NCBI GenBank assembly: GCA_014379915.1
Contig: JACMKV010000277.1
Span: 1-9,479 of the forward strand
Direction: 5' to 3'
DNA length: 9,479 bases
DNA from: Burkholderiales bacterium
Lineage (GTDB): Bacteria > Pseudomonadota > Gammaproteobacteria > Burkholderiales > JACMKV01
Part shown: positions 6,672-9,479 of the stretch, piece by piece
Numbering within the stretch: position 1 is the first letter of the stretch
Layout of the letters: each line of letters opens with the position of its first letter
Notes under the pieces: model-generated
The model's database searches: none
Told to the model about the DNA's origin: nothing
The model's input: the letters and a program-made list of their open reading frames with translations, nothing else
Translations under genes and position numbers: made by a program

Positions 6672-6777
6672 GATTGAGGCTCCAGGATTTAACGGAGAAT
6701 GGGCAGGGAACAAAAGCGAGCCGCGTCCTCGCTCTACCGCCCCCTAATCCTCACTCCTCAATCCTGGCGCCTCAATC
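6672..6777. repeat. 106-bp inverted-repeat element between slyD and suhB
   Basis: GATTGAGGCTCCAGGATT at 6672-6689 is the inverted copy of 6760-6777 with 17 of 18 positions matching. A second hairpin lies inside (AGCGAG 6715-6720 with CTCGCT 6728-6733). The right arm also carries a direct echo (CCTCAATCCTGG after AATCCTCACT). The right arm overlaps the suhB stop codon and its last sense codon. No T-run is seen, so it is not a standard intrinsic terminator, though it separates convergent genes. No target-site duplication is obvious. It could be a MITE/REP-type repeat or a folded 3' end shared by two mRNAs. Confidence 0.65.
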
Positions 6778-7554
6778 AAGATGCGGCTCGATAATCCGCA
6801 GTAGCTGGGCAAAGATTTTCGGACTGCCGGCGACCATATTTCCGCTCTCCATGTAGCCTTCGTCGCCTCGCAAGTCGCCAACCAGTCCTCCCGCTTCAGT
6901 AGTCAGCAACGCGCCGGCGGCCATGTCCCAGGGCGCCAGTCCGAACTCCCAGAATCCGTCAAGACGGCCCGCGGCAACATAAGCCAAATCCAGAGCAGCC
7001 GAACCAGGACGGCGCATCCCTGCGGTTTTACCGAGCAACTCGCGGAAGATGGCAAGATAACGATCGACCTGCGCAAGCTCCCGAAACGGAAAACCGGTGC
7101 CGATCAAGCTTTCCTGCAACCTGATGCGCTTGCTGACGCGAAGACGTTGGTCATTGAGATAGGCGCCGGCGCCGCGGCTCGCCGTAAACAGATCGTTGCG
7201 GCCCGGATCGAACACGACCGCGTGCGTCAGGACGCCGTGGTGAGCGAGTGCAATCGACACCGCATATTGCGGAAAGCCGTGCAGGAAATTGGTCGTGCCA
7301 TCGAGCGGGTCGATAATCCATTGGTATTCCGAATCGCCAGCCGCGCCGCTCTCTTCTGCTAAAATCGAATGCTTCGGGTAAGCTCGCAGCAGCATGTCGA
7401 TGATGGCGCTTTCGGCTTCGCGATCGACCTCCGAGACGAAATCATTCGCCGCTTTATGTTCGACGGTCAGGATGTCGAGATTGCGCGACGCGCGATTGAT
7501 GATGCCGCCGGCGCGGCGCGCGGCTTTGACAGCCGTGTTGAGCATGGGATGCAT
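6772..7554 (-). CDS. suhB: Inositol-1-monophosphatase family protein SuhB
   Basis: Mg-dependent inositol monophosphatase; in E. coli SuhB also binds Nus factors and aids rRNA transcription antitermination. The 260 residues start in the family manner (MHPMLNTAVKAARRAGG). The metal/phosphate motifs are intact: E67 in LAEESG, IDPLDGTTNFLHG at 81-93 (D82, D85), and D210 in WDMAAGALLTTEAGG. The ATG at 7554 was chosen for the canonical MHPMLN; an in-frame ATG three codons later is possible. No Shine-Dalgarno is visible, because the region before the start is a CCAGCA-rich repeat. It converges on slyD and diverges from trmJ across 71 bp. The stop codon lies inside the inverted repeat 6672-6777. Confidence 0.95.
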   Translation of the reverse strand: MHPMLNTAVKAARRAGGIINRASRNLDILTVEHKAANDFVSEVDREAESAIIDMLLRAYPKHSILAEESGAAGDSEYQWIIDPLDGTTNFLHGFPQYAVSIALAHHGVLTHAVVFDPGRNDLFTASRGAGAYLNDQRLRVSKRIRLQESLIGTGFPFRELAQVDRYLAIFRELLGKTAGMRRPGSAALDLAYVAAGRLDGFWEFGLAPWDMAAGALLTTEAGGLVGDLRGDEGYMESGNMVAGSPKIFAQLLRIIEPHLD

Positions 7555-7566
7555 TGCTGGACTTGT

Positions 7567-7600
7567 TGTGCTGGTGCTGGCGTTTGTGCTGGTGCTGGCG
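7567..7600. repeat. Tandem repeat in the suhB/trmJ divergent gap
   Basis: TGTGCTGGTGCTGGCG occurs at 7567-7582 and again exactly at 7585-7600, a period of 18 bp. Each unit is itself built from GTGCTG steps. It occupies about half of the 71-bp space between the divergent suhB and trmJ starts, where promoters or leader sequences would be expected. No -35/-10 pair can be recognised around it. Confidence 0.8.
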
Positions 7601-7625
7601 GAAAAACGCGGAGCGCCATTCTAAT

Positions 7626-8366
7626 ATGAACGGCACCCATCTGCTCGACCGCGTCCGTGTCGTGTTGTCGCACACCACGCATCCGGGCAACATCGGCGCG
7701 ACGGCGCGCGCCGTAAAAACCATGGGCCTGAGCCGGCTTTATCTGGTCAATCCGAAAATTTTTCCGGCCGCGGAAGCCGATGCGCGCGCCGCTGCCGCCG
7801 AAGATGTGCTGTGCGCCGCGACGGTTTGCACCAGCCTCGATCAAGCGCTGGCCGGAACTGTCGCCACAGTCGCCTGCAGCGGCCGTCACCGCGATCTGAC
7901 CCATCCGCAACTGGCGCCGCGGGAAGCCGCCGCAACACTGATCGATCACGCGCACGATAATGACGTCGCCCTCGTCTTCGGCGCCGAGATGTCAGGCCTG
8001 ACGATAGCGGAGGTCACGAAGTGTCGATGGCTGTCGCGGATTCCAGCCAACCCGGCATATTCATCGCTGAATCTCGCCGCCGCCGTGCAGGTGATGGCGT
8101 ATGAGATGCGGAATGCGGCTTTATTGGAAACAGGACAAGCGTTGCCTGCCGCATTGCCTACTTTAACGCGCAGTGGCGAGCCGGCAAGCTTTGACCAAAT
8201 CGAAATGTTTTATCGGCAGCTCGAGGAAAAAATGATCGCGATCGGCTTTCTCGATCCTGCCAATCCGAGGCGGCTGATGCAGCGCATGCGCCGGCTATTT
8301 GCGCGCAGCGGCCTGGAGAAAGAAGAAGTCAACATCCTGCGTGGCATCTTGAGCGCGATCAAGTAG
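7626..8366 (+). CDS. trmJ: tRNA (cytidine/uridine-32-2'-O)-methyltransferase TrmJ
   Basis: SPOUT-family enzyme that uses S-adenosylmethionine to 2'-O-methylate nucleotide 32 in the tRNA anticodon loop. The 246 residues contain the three knot motifs: HPGNIGATARAVKTMG at 19-34 (N22, R28), ALVFGAEMSGLT at 115-126, and IPANPAYSSLNLAAAVQVMAYE at 139-160, followed by the C-terminal TrmJ extension ending RGILSAIK. E. coli has GRE in motif 2; here it is GAE. The ATG at 7626 was preferred because MNGTHLLDRVRVVLSH matches the family. The open frame runs 24 codons further upstream but encodes only the repeat product LCWCWRLCWCWR. GGAG lies 12 nt before the ATG, a weak site. cysE follows 56 bp later on the same strand. 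Confidence 0.93.
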   Translation: MNGTHLLDRVRVVLSHTTHPGNIGATARAVKTMGLSRLYLVNPKIFPAAEADARAAAAEDVLCAATVCTSLDQALAGTVATVACSGRHRDLTHPQLAPREAAATLIDHAHDNDVALVFGAEMSGLTIAEVTKCRWLSRIPANPAYSSLNLAAAVQVMAYEMRNAALLETGQALPAALPTLTRSGEPASFDQIEMFYRQLEEKMIAIGFLDPANPRRLMQRMRRLFARSGLEKEEVNILRGILSAIK

Positions 8367-8422
8367 TCAACTACCATAGCTGCCTGAATTATCAGTCTTT
8401 ACTCAACCGGATAGCGCATCCA

Positions 8423-9175
8423 ATGCTGGAAAGAATCAAGGAGGAAATTGCCGTCGTGTTCGAACGCGATCCTGCAGCGCGCTCGACGCTCGAAGTCATT
8501 ACGTGCTATCCGGGCTTCCACGCGCTGCTCGTGCATCGCGTGTCGAGCCGACTATGGCGCTGGAATTTCAAGTTGCTTGCGCGTTTCGTCTCGCATATCG
8601 GACGAGCGTTGACGGGTATCGAAATTCATCCGGGCGCCCGTATCGGCCGGCGTTTATTCATCGACCACGGCATGGGCGTGGTGATTGGCGAGACGGCGGA
8701 GATTGGCGACGACTGCACGATGTACCATGGCGTAACGCTCGGCGGGACATCGTGGAACAGCGGCAAACGCCACCCGACGCTCGGCCGCGGTGTCGTCATC
8801 GGCGCCGGCGCCAAGGTGCTGGGTCCGATTCTAATTGGTGAAGGCGCCCGCATTGGGTCGAATGCGGTGGTGGTAAAAGCGGTTCCGGCGCGCGCGACAG
8901 CAGTCGGCATACCGGCGCGCATCATCGATGACGAGCAGGACGCGATGCGCGCCAAATCCGCCGAGAACATGGGATTCTCGGCATATGCGATCAGCAAGGA
9001 CGTGAACGATCCACTCGCCAAGGCGATCCACGGATTGCTCGATCACAGCGTCAATACCGACGCCCGCCTCGAACGCATTCTGGCGCAACTCGAACGGCTC
9101 GGCGTGACCGTAGAAGACGATCGCGCGATCGCCGACAAATTCGATCCGAACTATCTGAACAAGATTGTCGACTGA
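8423..9175 (+). CDS. cysE: Serine O-acetyltransferase
   Basis: Transfers acetyl from acetyl-CoA to serine, the entry step of cysteine synthesis. The 250-residue protein is of the shorter bacterial type. A helical N-terminus (1-60) is followed by left-handed beta-helix hexapeptide turns from about 65 to 165, including GIEIHPGARIGRRLFIDHG (65-83) and GVVIGETAEIGDD (85-97). H82 matches catalytic H158 of E. coli. Its partner D143 is replaced by E67, as in many short CysE proteins. A C-terminal extension includes a heptad-like stretch (DARLERILAQLERLG) and ends NKIVD; it lacks the terminal Ile through which E. coli CysE binds CysK. The Shine-Dalgarno is weak. The stop overlaps an ATG (TGATG) that begins the iscR remnant. 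Confidence 0.95.
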   Translation: MLERIKEEIAVVFERDPAARSTLEVITCYPGFHALLVHRVSSRLWRWNFKLLARFVSHIGRALTGIEIHPGARIGRRLFIDHGMGVVIGETAEIGDDCTMYHGVTLGGTSWNSGKRHPTLGRGVVIGAGAKVLGPILIGEGARIGSNAVVVKAVPARATAVGIPARIIDDEQDAMRAKSAENMGFSAYAISKDVNDPLAKAIHGLLDHSVNTDARLERILAQLERLGVTVEDDRAIADKFDPNYLNKIVD

Positions 9176-9316
9176 TGTGTCTGACGATCAAACGGCGATT
9201 CGCGGAAACGGCAGTGCTGGATCTCACGATTCAGGAGGCAAGCTAAGTTGCGTTTCCGACCTGTGCGGCAGAACCCGTCGCTGTCCTATTGTCGCGCCCG
9301 GCTGAACGCAGCGATC
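9175..9316 (+). pseudogene. iscR: Remnant of iscR (Fe-S cluster regulator), frameshifted and truncated
   Basis: An ATG overlapping the cysE stop opens a 23-codon frame beginning MCLTIKRRFAETAVLD. This matches the start of the IscR/Rrf2 family (MRLTTKGRFAVTAMLDLA, from memory) and ends at TAA 9244-9246. In the +1 frame, 9266-9289 reads RQNPSLSY, which matches the recognition-helix stretch RQxISLSYLEQLF of IscR. Its offset from the ATG (103 nt) is 8 nt shorter than in E. coli IscR (111 nt). Similarity then fades and stops before the palindromic element at 9320. Only about the first 45 codons of roughly 160 are represented, so the DNA-binding domain is broken and the [2Fe-2S] cysteine ligands are absent. 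cysE-iscR is a known betaproteobacterial neighbourhood, which supports the identification. The start alone could be chance; the two ordered blocks make that unlikely. Confidence 0.7.
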
Positions 9317-9319
9317 TAG

Positions 9320-9479
9320 TGTCCTGTCCCGCAAATAAACTCCATATGAAACCGGCCCTTTTTGTCCCAGGCTTCGTTGGTCGCCATTGCAATAGTCCGG
9401 CTATTGCTGCGGGCTCCCGCCTCGCCTGGAACAAAAATGATCCGGTTTCATTTTATGAAGCTATTTGCGGGACAGGACA
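9320..9479. mobile_element. MITE-like palindromic element (about 160 bp)
   Basis: The last 160 bp form one near-palindrome. TGTCCTGTCCCGCAAATA at 9320-9337 is the perfect inverse of 9462-9479. Further in, ATGAAACCGG (9346-9355) pairs with 9442-9451, and TTTTTGTCCCAGGC (9359-9372) with 9424-9437 (13 of 14). The centre has a perfect GCAATAG/CTATTGC hairpin (9389-9395 with 9401-9407). Long terminal inverted repeats, no coding capacity and this size fit a non-autonomous transposon (MITE). TAG precedes the left end at 9317-9319; a TA target would fit a Tc1/mariner-IS630-type parent, but the right flank is outside the window. It could also be a folded terminator or attachment-like site, which is less likely at this length. 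Confidence 0.75.

Noticed and set aside
7554..7625. Extended trmJ start adding 24 residues
   Set aside because: The extra residues are only the translated tandem repeat (CWCWRLCWCW). Family homologues begin at about MNGTHLLDRV.
9243..9434. 63-residue minus-strand ORF at the right edge
   Set aside because: It runs through the palindromic element and the iscR remnant on the opposite strand; no start signal or domain.
1..9479. CRISPR arrays, tRNA or rRNA genes, toxin-antitoxin or defence genes
   Set aside because: I looked for regular spaced repeats, cloverleaf-like sequences and small paired genes and saw none. The repeats present are palindromic or two-copy tandem.

Overview
The window looks like chromosomal DNA of a betaproteobacterium, probably of the Nitrosomonadales/Burkholderiales type. 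This rests on gene content and order (dapA-bamC-MBL hydrolase; trmJ-cysE followed by an iscR remnant) and on a GC-rich coding style. No sequence search was possible, so the taxon is an inference. Almost everything is housekeeping. The unusual material lies between the genes and at the right edge.

Left third (1-3267, plus strand): a palindrome-rich, non-coding stretch precedes dapA (lysine/diaminopimelate synthesis). bamC (lipoprotein of the outer-membrane beta-barrel assembly machine) follows, then a WalJ/YycJ-like metallo-beta-lactamase-fold hydrolase. The hydrolase has no visible ribosome binding site. Its start overlaps the stop of a 37-codon ORF, suggesting translational coupling. A strong bidirectional hairpin terminator (3339-3376) closes this unit.

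Middle (3390-5485, minus strand): a small Pro/Ala-rich lipoprotein gene stands alone. Upstream of it on the same strand is a two-gene unit: roxA (ycfD-like ribosomal protein uL16 arginine hydroxylase) followed by an uncharacterised 167-residue protein. The second gene starts at a GTG inside the end of roxA.

Right half (5715-9479): a PrxQ/Bcp peroxiredoxin overlaps a SlyD-like FKBP prolyl isomerase (plus). suhB (minus) converges on them, and the gap holds a 106-bp inverted repeat that runs into the suhB stop codon. suhB diverges from trmJ (tRNA Nm32 methyltransferase) across an 18-bp-period tandem repeat. trmJ is followed by cysE (serine acetyltransferase). Directly after cysE is what reads as a frameshifted, truncated iscR pseudogene. 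It is cut off by a roughly 160-bp near-palindrome with perfect 18-bp terminal inverted repeats, a MITE-like element whose right end is the last base of the window.

I found no CRISPR array, tRNA, rRNA, phage or defence gene, and no clear new multi-gene system. The best leads are the iscR remnant with the MITE-like element, the inverted repeat at 6672-6777, and the coupled leader ORF in front of the MBL gene.
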